Made by a program: the position numbers and the translations under genes. Shown piece by piece: positions 44,946 through 56,820 of a DNA stretch of 64,000 nucleotides. The stretch is from Labia minor. Lineage: Eukaryota; Arthropoda; Insecta; Dermaptera; Spongiphoridae. Location of the stretch: contig OY720350.1 of NCBI GenBank assembly GCA_963082975.1, positions 53,336,734 through 53,400,733 on the forward strand, given 5' to 3'. Below the pieces are notes generated by a model. The model ran no database searches, was not told the origin of the DNA, and saw only the letters and a program-made list of their open reading frames with translations. Position 1 is the stretch's first letter, and each line of letters starts with the position of its first letter.

Positions 44946-46331
44946 TAGTTACAATGAGATATAATTCATGAATTTTGTCTATCACAACTATTGACTCATT
45001 TAGGAAAATGATGTTTATTAAACGTCTATTACTATTATTACTATTAAACGTCTATTACTGTTTTGTATACAACTTTTTAACAAAAAATATGATGATATGA
45101 TAACTAAAGTAATCACGAACCTTTTTGATAGGTACTCAGGTCGAATATAACCAATTTTTATAAAAATTCTTCTTCTTGTAAGATACAATTTTATTCGTTT
45201 TTTTTTTGTGATACTATCTTAATATGAAGGTCTTTCTGAAGTTGAAAGGACAGATCGATTATACAATCCAAACCCATTAACTTTAAATTAACTTTCTATA
45301 AGATCTAAAACCTTTCAACATACACCCACCCTCAACTCCATCTCTATTCCATTATTAACAACTCATTCAATTTACCTTAACTTCTCTAATAATAGATAAT
45401 AAATAAATCCAACACATAATAATGATAATAATAATAAAAATATTAAATATAAACATTCAGAGTAGTAAATCAAATAAACGTTCATTCAAAAATAATTTAA
45501 CTTACATTACAAAAAAAAAAAAAAAAATAAAAAGAATTTAAATAAAATTTTCCAATAAATTATACTTTTATTATTTTTATTATAATATTAATTGTTCTTA
45601 AAATAAGATTAATAATTATTCAGAAGAGACAATTTGGCTCATTTTGAAGAAAGTTTAGTGAGAAGTTTGTTTAATAGGAAACCCCAATTGGGACAGAGAC
45701 TATTATGAGTAAATTCTAAATTCATCCTTCATAATAAAATTCTTATCGAGATATTAAACAAATTAAATAAATAATAATAATATTATATATTAGAACTGAA
45801 AAATCATTCAACTTTTTAATTTTCTTTCTTATTTTGACAATGAATTTTAATTTTCTTTAAAATTGTAAATGACTGGAGTTTTTTTTTCCACGCCCTCCAT
45901 TCTCTCTCTCTCTCTCTCTTTCACTCACATTCTACTTCATCACACCAATTTGTATCTTTTTCAATTTATTCTTAACTAGATTGTTCTTGTTTAAAATGGC
46001 TCAAAATATACGAAGCTTATTTCATATTCATAATTAAGGACTCAGGCTGAATTTAGAATGTTAAAATCAATTTAACTATTACCTATATTATTCCGACTAA
46101 AATTGTAATTTTTACTCGAAAAGCTGACCCTCAGTTATTTGATAGAATAGAATTGGTTAATTTCTTTATTAATAGAACCTATATAATAGAATTAAAACAG
46201 GAATATTGCTGTCGTTTTCCTTTTTGCATAAAAATCATATTTTATTTTCTTCTAAATTATTTAATTCATTTTCATAATTTTAAATTTTGTAGTTGTATGT
46301 AATACTGTATTTTTAAAACTATTGTCTATAT
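44946..46331. other. AT-rich spacer with a LINE-1 relic and CT microsatellite
   Basis: 45620-45710 resembles the LINE-1 end (GTGAGAAGTTTGTTTAATAG, GAAACCCCAATTGGGACAG), very decayed. Poly-A at 45510-45527 and (CT)n at 45901-45919. Nothing else supportable. Confidence 0.5.
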
Positions 46332-46618
46332 CAGTGGTGCGCAACCTATCTTCATTTGCGACCCCCATTTTTTTGAAAAAATTTGTCGCGACCCTTGAGT
46401 AGATAGTACAAGTTTTTTTTTTTAATCGTTAAGGAAGTTAGTTTACCTTCGTGAAGTTATTTATTAGTTCGATACTTAGAAAAACGTTGATTGACATCAC
46501 ACCAGGTTTACGAACGCGCTATATTTTTTATTGTTATATAAAGTTCTTTAAATTTGGCGACCTGGAAAATTTTTCTCGCGACCCCCAGAGAGATCGACCC
46601 ACAGGTTGCGCACCACTG
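46332..46618. mobile_element. hAT-type MITE, 287 bp, perfect 8-bp duplication
   Basis: Inverted ends CAGTGGTGCGCAACCT and AGGTTGCGCACCACTG with identical GTCTATAT on both sides (46324-46331 and 46619-46626). Inside are GCGACCCCC and repeated TCGCGACCC motifs, as in SPIN/Charlie-like hAT ends. It is inserted exactly at the 5' terminus of a Helitron-E, so the duplicated octamer includes the Helitron's first bases TCTATAT. Confidence 0.88.
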
Positions 46619-46619
46619 G

Positions 46620-48646
46620 TCTATATTTATATAATACAAAAAAATGTTGTTCAGAACTTACAATTTTTTAAATATCTTCTTGTTTCATAAACTCTAGAAT
46701 TCAAAAATGCCAAAGTTTTACAAAATTTTTCTCAAATTCACTTCATGTCTGTCTGTCTGAAAAATCGATATTTCATCAACTTTAAATTGAGCTTCTGAAA
46801 ATAAAAATTAATTATACTTAAATGTGTTCTTAGAAGGTATGGAAGAAATAAAATAAAATTATAATTAATTAATTAAATGTATTTATCAAATACAGATGTG
46901 TGTTTCATCAGTAGATGTAGATTCATGTGGTGATAATATTTCCATGTCTGTCTGTCTGTATTATGCATGTTGTCGGGCGGGATATTGTGTCGTTATAGAC
47001 TCAAAATTGGCAAAACCGATTTTCTATTAAATTACATCACAATATTTATAAAGACCTCTATTTGAACATAGGCTATACATTTTAACAATATCTAATCAAT
47101 AATCGAAGAAATTAATATTTAAAAATTTGAAATATACTATGTGTTGTTCATTCTGAGCTGACGTGGGCTCTGTGGGCATATCCTAGCAACCACAATAATT
47201 AATATAAAAAAATAATTCTAGAAATTCTCACTAAGAATGATTATACTCGTAATATTGTAATTTTTAAATATCATTTCAATTATTTAATTTATGTCAAAAG
47301 TTCTGATATTTTAGATAATTTAATAAAATATTTAGATCAAATTTATCTTAAGTTATTATTTTTTTTAAATTATTTGTATTTTATTTGAATATTTCTTCTT
47401 TTTCAATGGATAGGTTACAAAATTTAATTATTTCTAATAATAAAAACAGAAATTATTTTTTTAGTGTTTTATGAAATAAAATATCAATTACAATTTCAAA
47501 ACATGACTTAAATTAAATGACTAAATGATATTATTTTTGTTTTTGTTTTTAATTTAATTAGTTAATTATTAATTACTATTATTTTTTACAGCTAAAATGA
47601 TTTATAGATTATATAGAAATTATAATAAGATTTTTAGAAAAAAAGGGGTTGTTTTAAATTTTTATATTTATAAAATTCTTCTATATTAATTTTAAATCCA
47701 AATGATTATATTCTATTATAATTTATTATTTACAAGGTTTCTATTTTAATTTATTATATTTAATAATAATTTGTATATAAATTAGAAAATTAAAATATTT
47801 GAATTTCTATAAATTTGAATACAAATCTTATAATCAATTAATTATATGTTAATAAATTGGAAAATGATAAAAAAAAATTGTTAAAATATAATACTTTAAA
47901 ATTTGTCTATTTAAATATAATATTTTAAAATATAAGAATTGTTAGAGAAAATATTTAGAATAAAATCAAATATAGAAAGATACAGAAAAGAAAAATACCC
48001 ATTTTAATAATTCGTATATTTATAATTAGAATCCCTATTTCTCTCACTATTAAATTTTAAATAAACGGAATTGGCTTAGGAAACAATGTATAAGTTTCTT
48101 CAAAAATTAGTAGAGTATCAATGCAGATTCAGATCAAATCAAACAACATTAGATCAAATAATTTTTCTAAAAACATTCAATATTTATGTAGAAGAATAAT
48201 TCGAAGAATTTAGCAAAGCGTATGATTCAGTTTAAATTAAATAGTATATAAATTAAAAAAATGAAAAATTTATTTGTTTAAATTTTAATACAAATAATCA
48301 ATCAAATATAAATTAAATATTTAGTTTATGATTGGGGAATCATGTGATTAGAAGAGTGAGAAAGACAAGCAAGAAACTTGGTTTGTAGAGGGAAGATAAT
48401 TAAAACTATATTAAGAAATATGATGTGCCATTATGTACAATAAAATATATAATTAATTTACAGATTAAATTAAAAAATAAATAATAACACGAAAAGGAAA
48501 TTAATGTTATAATATGCTAATATTAAAATAAATGAAAACCTACTATATTCCGATTTTCAATCATATACTAAGTACCTCTTCGGGGTACAGGGGGCAGAGC
48601 ACCCCGACTAGATGTGAAGACCGCCTTCTGCAGTCGGAGCAGCTAT
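46620..48646 (+). mobile_element. Helitron-E copy 3, diverged
   Basis: Starts TCTATATTTATATAATAC just after the hAT duplication, with GTTGTTCAGAACTTACA, CATAAACTCTAGAATTC and two GTCTGTCTGTCTG blocks (about 46747 and 46947). It ends with a GGGGTACAGGGGGCAGAG segment, a degraded hairpin and GCAGCTAT in place of CTAG. A LINE RT remnant at about 48110-48260 reads FRSNQTTLDQIIFLKTFN and FSKAYDS. Most diverged of the copies, and its last four bases no longer fit CTRR. Confidence 0.7.
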
Positions 48647-48809
48647 TTATAAATAAAGGAGAATAGGAATACGATGGAAGTGGAGTGTCTAGATAGCTTA
48701 ATTTATGATTGTGGACAAATTTAATTGATTTACCCACGAAATTTTGTTTTCCGAAGCTTTACAGAAATAAATACTTATTTCAAAACAAATCAGGAAGATA
48801 AAATAGAAA

Positions 48810-49200
48810 AGAAACCATGAATTTTATTCTTTTTATTTTGTAATTTAACCCCCAAAACGATATTTGTCCTAATACACTTGTTGCGGATCGTTGAAAACTT
48901 GGCTCGATTACAACGAAATTCAACTGAATTGGCTTTTATCGACCTTAGTAGTGAATAAAGGGACATATGTTTTCATAACTGATCTCATTCTTTCTGCTTT
49001 TTTTATAGTCCCTTGTCACTTGAAACGACTATAAAAATCCAAGAAAACGGTTACACGTGTAGCAAATTTCCAATGAATTCAACAAGGTACAATCATGGTT
49101 CTACGTCGGCCCGTGAAAATCAATAGTTGAGCTTCGTGAGGGCTGTTTTTTGGACAATTCACAAGACTACTGAATATTTACCATCTTTTACCAGTATTTA
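48810..49200. other. Unassigned balanced segment with a weak exon candidate
   Basis: The plus strand reads HLLRIVENLARLQRNSTELA to a stop near 48957. Further on, CTTTTTTATAG| (49007-49008) is followed by an open PLSLETTIKIQENGYTCSKF..NSTR to ACAAG|GTACAA at 49086/49087, i.e. a 78-bp interval with acceptor and donor and an open frame to 49123. It may be a small exon, a decayed gene or chance. I recognise no family. Confidence 0.25.
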
Positions 49201-49589
49201 TTCATAATATATTTAGATATATTTAGATATATATTTTGATAATAATATATTTTATATAAACAAATAAAATATATACATATAAGAAATATATTATTAATAT
49301 ATTAATATTTTTTTTATTAAAGATAATAATGTATATAAATCAAGAGGGTAGGGTCGTGTGGTCTGTAAACTTAGAATGTTAGATTGAAGGATCTAACGAG
49401 TAACTCACAAAAAAATTTTGAACTATTGAACTTGAAAATAAAAGTTTAAATATCATCAAGTTGACATAAATGTATAATATATAATTTATGTGATGGAGTC
49501 TTAGAGTCAATAATACAAATTAACGAAAATTAAAATATCAGTAATAATATTTTCACCATAGATATATTTTATAATTATTTTATTTATTT
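49201..49589. other. AT-rich spacer
   Basis: TATTTAGA/TATA-type low complexity; no gene or repeat ends. Confidence 0.6.
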
Positions 49590-49602
49590 AATATTATAAT
49601 GG

Positions 49603-49775
49603 GACTGGGAGCTTAGCCGCTAGGTTATAGTGACCGGTCCGCCGACTCAAGTTCGAGGGTTCAAACCTCGCCGAGTGCATTGATATATAAATATAAATAA
49701 AAAAAAAATAAAAATAATAAACAAATCTGAGAAAGCTGGCTAAATGGAGATATATTCCGAAAAAGCCAAAAAAAA
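49603..49775 (+). mobile_element. tRNA-derived SINE, copy 2, with 13-bp duplication
   Basis: Same body as 13401-13610: box A-like TAGCCGCTAGG, box B-like GGTTCAAACCTCG (closer to consensus than copy 1), 3' part AAATCTGAGAAAGCTGGCTA and GAAAAAGCC, then a short A-tail. AATATTATAATGG occurs on both sides (49590-49602 and 49776-49788). Shorter AT block and A-tail than copy 1. Confidence 0.88.
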
Positions 49776-49788
49776 AATATTATAATGG

Positions 49789-52147
49789 AGTCAGTCATAG
49801 TTGGTGCATAAGGGGAAAGTTTTAATGTCAGTGTTCTGAGAATAAATACTTATATATATATAGTAAAGTTATTTATAAGTTCATCTTATTTATGAAACAA
49901 ATTTTGATTTTCTATTAAACTTCTGTGCTGTCGCATTAGTTTCCACTCTCTTCATCTCTATTCTCTTACTCTCCCTCTCTCTCTCTTCTATACACTCAAG
50001 ATAATATTTGTTTTTGTTCTTTATCAAATAATTCGAGTTTGTTTTTCTAATATTGATTTCAATTTCAACCGAAAAGTTATGCATATTTCTTATTAAGTAA
50101 ACAAAGAATTGGAGAGATTATTTAAAATGAAAGCTAATAAGAGATAAACCTATTATTTGATTTAGAAGAATTTTTTTTTCATTTATATTTTCTTTTAAAG
50201 AGTTTATATACATATATAATGAATAGAGTTTAGAAAAAAAATATATTTTTAAATATATTGATGAGATTAAATTATTATAGAGATATATTAATTACTTTCC
50301 GCATTTAAAAGTTTTATAATGAAAATAAAAAAAAAAAAAATGTGATTTTTAAATTTTGATCATTTTAAATATTTAATTCTGAAAAATGAAAATCAAATGG
50401 AGATTTATTTAAACGTATATCTTTTATTCATTTCAATTCCTTTTATTATTTGAAATAATTTGAACTGCAAATATTTAACATTTAGAAGAAGTAACTGGTG
50501 ATTTATTTCTGCATAACCCATTTACCGTCATTTTCATTTTCTTTGTAGTTTAATTTAATATTTATTTTAATTTATAATATTTATAGCTTCAAATGTTATT
50601 TTATTATCACGGGTTTTTAATAAACTAATATAAAAATAAATTTACAATAATAATAGTAATAATCAATAATATATATTTACTAACAATAATCTTGATTGAA
50701 ATTATAAAATTATAATATATATATATATATACCTTTGTATATTTATAACCTGAAAATAAATGAGATAACCAGGGAAAAGAGTAGATTGCATTATAAGAAA
50801 TTGCATAGCTTTAAAGAGAGAATCATAAAATTCAAGAGGTTATTATGGGCGGGATACTCAAAAAGATCGTTTACCAAGAAGTTTGTTTACGAGGGAAACC
50901 AATTGGGGGAGTCAGCCAATGAGTAGAACAAAAACTGAACAGAAAAATAAAAATGAAAAAAGAAAGGATTGTATGAGGTGGAATATATATGTGACTTTTA
51001 AATTAAAACTGAACTTTTTTAAAATGAATGAAATCAAACTCAGACTTATTAATTAAACAATATTTCTTTATGTTATTTAAAATAAATAGTAATATTTTAG
51101 AGATTAGGTATTTTGGAATGTTAATTAAAGCCTTTTAGATGCTTTCTTTTCATCGAGAGATGAATATTATTAAAAATGTAAAAAAGGTGCCAGATAAGGC
51201 GAATACGGAGAATGAATGATCATTAAAATGCAATTTTTTACAAAAAAATGACCCACAAGTGTCGGTGGATTGGTGAGATGGTGTATTATTATGCAACAAG
51301 TGCCATTTTCCTTCTTCACGATATTCAGGCTTAACACTTCAAATATTGTACACCGAACCAAACATTATATAATGATATTATATATATAAATCGTTATTAT
51401 ATAAATGTAATTTAATCTTTTTAACTATTATTATTATTCTTTGGTATGTCATTTTTAATGGCGTCAGAGACAAATCTAATTTCAAAAGTGTTTTTTACAT
51501 GCTCGTGGATTCAATTTCGACAATGACATTGCCCTACAAGCACAATTAATACATCAAATATATTATAATGAATCACAAATTTAAATGAATATAGATTATA
51601 AATTTATAGATATTTTTTTTAAAAAACGCATTTCATTAGGATCTGTAATAAAGCAACAAACCATCGTATAATTGATGAAGTTAATTTGAACTTATATATC
51701 TATTGTATCTTACTTGGGGTAATTTGTTTAATTCTCAATGAGTTAATTACTTGTAATAGATATTACCTTAAACATTCAAACGTACAATTCAATTCAATTT
51801 AAATGGAATCACTTTATTTTTAAATTATAGCATTTAAACGTCAAAAAGATGAAAAGAAATTAAATTTACACAACATTATGTAGTTTAGAAAATAGTGTGA
51901 TTTTCTATTTCCATATTTTCAATCAAAAATGATCAGTGAACAAAATTATTATTAAACAATGGTATCAATCAAAAAAAAACAAATTAACTTATCAAGTTAT
52001 GGATCTTTAAACAGAAAACAAGACGAAACTTATGCTGATACTATAATAAGTAAAAAATAAAATTAACTATTAAGATGTTACTAAGCTACATTTAATTTTT
52101 TTTTTAAATTTTCTCTAAAATCTTTCTTTAAATGGATTAGAATTTTT
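49789..52147. other. AT-rich stretch with two transposon relics
   Basis: 50735-50940 is a LINE-1 relic: LHYKKLHSFKERIIKFKRLL then FVYEGNQLGES parallels the HDLY..IVRVIK.RRLRWAG and conserved end. 51140-51365 (minus strand) reads HFFVKNCILMIIHSPYSPYL then APF, the SPYSPDLAP block of Tc1/mariner transposases with the catalytic Asp position changed to Tyr. The rest is AT-rich with no features. Confidence 0.55.
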
Positions 52148-52766
52148 ACCGACCGACGATAGTAAGGGAGGTATTGTTTTCACACCAAATTTCACATGTG
52201 GAGATTTTTACATATCTTCACGAATCATGCATTTTCTTTACAGAAAAAAGTATTTTTAGCATGATGTCTGTCCGTCCGTCCGTATAGATGTGTACAGCTT
52301 GAACGGCTCAACGGATTTTAATGAAATTTGGTATATTTACTTAATGCATCAGAATGATGAATGGATCAACTTTTGGTGCAAATCCGGAAACCGAAAGTGG
52401 TAGTATTAGCGATCGACGATAGGAAGGGAAGGGTTATTTTCACACCAAATTTCAGATGAGGAGATTTTTTACATATCACCACGAATCATGCACTTTGTAT
52501 TGGTTTTATCCTCGAGAAAAATAATCTTTATTAGTTTTTTCTTAATTTAAAATTATATGACGTCATCCAGCCATTCATGACGTCACAGCCTGGTCTTACA
52601 TATATATTATAAATAAAATAAAATTAAAAATTTTTATGTTCTATGCCTATCTGTTTTTTATTACATTAATAGATATATTAAAATTATTTGAAATTGTTTC
52701 TGTAGCTGGAAATTAATTGACTTCAAACCGTCGGTCGGTTCGGACCTGGCCACAGGTCAACTTATT
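52148..52766 (+). mobile_element. HINE-B copy, complete
   Basis: ACCGACCGACGATAGTAAGG start, a short GTCCGTCCGTCCG array (about 52268-52281), ACCGTCGGTCGGT inverted motif, GACCTG-GCCA-CAGGTC hairpin and AACTTATT end at 52766. A clean reference copy. A poly-T/A-tailed sequence abuts its 3' end. Confidence 0.8.
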
Positions 52767-53070
52767 TTTTTTTTTTTTTGTAAAATGTTGCTTTATTGCT
52801 TCAAAAATAGTAAACTGAGTAATCGTGGTAATTTTTTCGCGGTTTTACGAAAACTCATTATACAGAAAATTTACTGAATACATTATTATTATATGGTACT
52901 TTAAACTCAATAAATCTTTGAATAAAATTCTTTGATATTACTTTTGTTAAAAAAAAAAATATAACCACGAGTGAACAAAATGTCGTTGTAAATGAATAAT
53001 CAGATTGGCGGGTAGCTGTTATTTGTCTTCTCTGATAACAACAAGGAAATAGATTTATGTTCACTTAACA
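52767..53070 (-). other. Possible retroposed transcript 3' end with polyadenylation signal
   Basis: Read on the minus strand, GAAGCAATAAAGCAACATTT is followed after a few bases by a pure A run (52767-52781 as T on plus): a canonical AATAAA about 15 bases before a poly(A). The sequence upstream to about 53070 is not AT-extreme and has no recognised frame. This is how a retroposed mRNA tail looks. The A run could also be a genuine polyadenylation site fused to the T-rich end of the adjacent HINE-B. Confidence 0.45.
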
Positions 53071-53244
53071 AAAAAAAAAAAGTGATAAATCATTCCTGTT
53101 CTTCTAGATTTTTTTTTATCTTATATCAATATAAAAATCAATTAATCAATTTAACAACACTTTATTATTTTTATTTGTTAAACATTTCTTCAATTTTAAG
53201 AAAGATTAATTAATAAATAATTAATTTTTATATATACTTACATA

Positions 53245-54172
53245 CTAGCAGACCCTGCAAAGCTTCGCTTTCGCATGTGTGTCTGTATACATATAGAATA
53301 CGTATGTGATAACTGAACACTTAATAAATATACTTATTCTGAAAACTGTTAATTAAAATGTAATAAGTTTAGTTTAACAAAAAACAATATTTTGCAGAAT
53401 AAAAACACTGTGTACACTGCAAGCGGCTGACTTTATTAATTGTTAATAATTATTACATTTTTATTAACAGTTTTTGGAATAAGTATATTTCTATTTGTTC
53501 TTTACCACTATATATTTGAATTATATTTTGTTTTCGTTTTGACAGTATTGTTAGTTTATTACGAAAGTATTAATATTTCTGTTGATAAGAGATTAATGTA
53601 TTGAAATTGATAAATATGTGGGAAAAACACAGGAAGTAACAGTTGTCACTTGACAATACGCACAAAGTTTTGTTTCAATTGGACTATTTTTATCTTTTTG
53701 GACGCCATTTTGGAGCCGCCAATTTGGATTTTTGAAAAAATTATATATTCATAATCAGAAACCCTAAAAGCTCTTATGTACCAAGTTTTGTTGAAATCAG
53801 ACTATTGTTAGCATTTTGGACGCCATGTTTTTTTTAATTTAAATGTATTTATTAATGAAATAAATAAATATGAATATAATATAAATATTTTTAATTTTAT
53901 TTTAAGAATAGATATATATCTCACAGGCGGTGGCTGTGACGTCACATATATACCTTTAAATTAAAAAAAACTAATGAAGATGAATTTTTCCAGAGATGTG
54001 ATCAATAAAACTAAATTTTTGCCGACCGACGATAGTAAGGGAGGTATTGTTCTTTATAAAACCTTCCTTGGTATGCCCATAACAATCCCTGAAAGTTTCA
54101 TCGCAATCGGACGGGTTTTTTTTTTTTGAGTTTAGGCGAGACAGACAGACAGATATAGATTATTATATAAGA
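53245..54172 (-). mobile_element. Helitron-F, non-autonomous, both ends present (928 bp)
   Basis: Minus-strand orientation. The 5' end A|TCTTATATAATAATC is at 54172 and the 3' end CTAG|T is at 53248-53245, with a GCGAAAGC-GAA-GCTTTGC hairpin 7-8 bases before it. A GTCTGTCTGTCT run lies near the 5' end. CTATTTTTATC..TTTTGGACGCCAT recurs twice inside (about 53680-53710 and 53800-53826). A HINE-B-like core (53860-53950) and a 40-bp HINE-B 5' end (about 54010-54052) are embedded in opposite orientations. No open frame. Confidence 0.75.
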
Positions 54173-55194
54173 TCTTTGACATTACAATGTTTATCTCAGA
54201 AATCTTTATTAAAATTAAAATTTAAAAATGTGTACTGGCACATAAATATATATCAGTATTTATAATTAAAACTTTAGTTAAAAGTATGTATATTAATATT
54301 TTTCAGATTAAAGACAGTGACATCACCATTGAAATGGTTTGTTTTTGTTTTTTTTTCAAATTTATTGACACATGTTGATTAATTACTTTAATTAAAAAAA
54401 ACAAAAAAATTAAAATGAGACAATGACAGATTGATTTATCATCTCAAAAATTCCTTAATAAGTGAATTTTAAAAAACTTTAAAACGGTTTTAAAGTCAGA
54501 TTACCAATTTAGAGTAAATTATTATTGTTCGTATCATTTTACTAAATTTAAAATAAATTATAAAAGATATCCATACTTGCATAGGAATTGTAATAAAAAA
54601 ATAATAAATATACATATTGAAATTTCAATTAAATAGCAATTAATATCATCAAAATAATAATTTTATTATTCATAAATATAAATTTTAATTTATTAGTAAT
54701 AACAGAAATTAAAAGAAATTGTGATTGTCAATTTACTTAAATGTTTGCTTGAATTTTTTAATTATATCATATAATATATTATGAAAAGTTTATAAAAATT
54801 GATTATCTTAGTTAATTAAATTTAAAAAGTTAATTGTAAATTTTATTTGAAAATTTCATTTAAAATAGTTATTTATAATGTTAAATTGTATATACTTGGT
54901 ATAGAATAAGTTAAAATTGTAGGAGAATATATGGATTAATACAAATTCCAATTCTCTAACTTGAGAAATCTATTTCAATTTCAAGAGGATATTATCAAGA
55001 CAATTGAATATACTTATATAAATATACCACAGTAGTAATTGGTAATGTAGCGAAACACATTTCTGAAATTTATGATAATAATTCTATTCTGTTAATATTT
55101 CCTCATAGCAATTTATATATATATATATATAAATTTAATTTATCTTATATATTTATTACATTTAATATATATTCAAGAAAATTAATATAATAAT
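54173..55194. other. AT-rich spacer
   Basis: No gene or element recognised; TA run near 55108-55130. Confidence 0.6.
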
Positions 55195-55348
55195 AATAAG
55201 TTGACCTGTGGCCAGGTCCGAACCGACCGACGGTTTGAAGTCAATTAATTTCCAGCTACAGAAACAATTTCAAATAATTTTCATATATCTATTAATGTAA
55301 TAAAAAACAGATAGGCATAGAACATAAATATTTTTAATTTTATTTTAT

Positions 55349-55387
<39 letters not shown>

Positions 55388-55814
55388 AAGACCAGGCTGT
55401 GACGTCATATAATTTTAAATTAAGAAAAAACTAATAAGATGATTCTCGAGGATAAAACCAATACAAAGTGCATGATTTGTGGAGATATGTAAAAAATCTC
55501 CTCACGTGAAATTTGGTGTGAAAATAACCCTCCCCTTCCTATCGTCGATCGCTAATACTACCACTTCCGGTTTCCGGATTTGCACCAAAATTTGATCAAT
55601 TCATCCTACTGATGCATTAAGTAAATATACCAAATTTCATCAAAATCCGTTGAGCCTTGAACGGCTGTACACACCTATACGGACGGACGAACAGACATCA
55701 TGCTAAAAATACTTTTTTCTTGTAAGAAAATGCATGATTCGTGGAGATATGTAAAAATGTCCACATGTGAAATTTGGTGTGAAAACAATACCTCCCTTAC
55801 TATCGTCGGTCGGT
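55195..55814 (-). mobile_element. HINE-B copy, complete, minus strand
   Basis: The 3' end AATAAGTTGACCTGTGGCCA (hairpin) is at 55195 and the 5' end CGTCGGTCGGT is at 55814. A TA microsatellite at about 55348-55382 has expanded where other copies have TATATATTATA. The GTCY array is nearly lost. Confidence 0.8.
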
Positions 55815-56066
55815 AAAAATAGTATAACTTATGTATATCTTACATGTCATTTATATTTATGTTTAAAATAATATCAGATATCATAATATCAGAAAGTGTT
55901 TTTTTTGTTTAAATTCTGTTACGTTTTCATAATAAATGAAAAATTAGCAGTGAGCCCCTAAAAGGTTGGTACGGGTGACATTGCACACATCATTACCCTC
56001 TTTAACTCAATTAGTTTTCATTCGAAGTTAATTAAATTAGATTTTTGCCTATATAATTCTGCATAA

Positions 56067-56180
56067 TTTTTTATTGCATTAATAGATACATTTAAATTAT
56101 TTGAAATTGGTTCTGTATCTGGAAATTACTTTCTTTCAAACCGTCGGTCGGTTTTGCGCCTGGCCACAGGTCAACTTATT
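56067..56180 (+). mobile_element. HINE-B 3' end, subfamily with GCGCC before the hairpin
   Basis: TTATTGCATTAATAGATACA, CTGTATCTGGAAATTACTTT, CGTCGGTCGGTTTTGCGCCT then GGCCACAGG and AACTTATT. It shares TATCTGGAAATTAC with 7554-9082. The next copy begins at the next base. Confidence 0.75.
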
Positions 56181-56820
56181 ACCGACCGACGATAGTAAGG
56201 GAGGTATTGTTTTCACACCAAATTTCACATGTGGAGATTTTTACATATCTCCACGAATCATGCATTTTCTAAACAGAAAAAAGTATTTTTAGCATGATGT
56301 CTGTCCGTCTGTCCGTCCGTCCGTCTGTCCGTCCGTATAGATGTGTACAGCCTGAACGGCTCAACCGATTTTGATGAGATTTGGTATATTTACTTAATGC
56401 ATCAGTGGGATGAATTGATCAACTTTTGGTGCAATTCCGGAAACCGGAAGTGGTAGTATTAGCGATCGACGATAGGAAAGAAAGGGTTATTTTCACACCA
56501 AAGGAGATTTTTTTATATATCACCACGAATCATGCACTTTGTATTGGTTTTATCCTCGAGAAAAATCATTTTTATTAGTTTTTTATTGATTTAAAATTAT
56601 ATGACGTCATCCAGCCATTCATGACGTCACAGCCTTGTCTTGCATATATATTATAAATAAAATAAAATTAAAAATGTTTATATTTATTATTTATATATCC
56701 ATATCTGTTTTTTATTACATTAATAGATATATGAAAATTATTTGAAATTGTTTCTGAAGCTGGAAATTAATTTATTTCAAACCGTCGGTCGGTTCGGACC
56801 TGGCCACAGGTCAACTTATT
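56181..56820 (+). mobile_element. HINE-B copy, complete, head-to-tail with the previous one
   Basis: ACCGACCGACG begins directly after the AACTTATT of the preceding 3' end. (GTCY)n at about 56300-56333. Inverted motif CGTCGGTCGGT at 56783-56793, hairpin 56797-56812, end 56820. The exact junction fixes both termini of the family. Confidence 0.82.

Noticed and set aside
46451..46690. 79-codon open frame
   Set aside because: It spans the hAT MITE and its junction with a Helitron, so it is not a single evolutionary unit.
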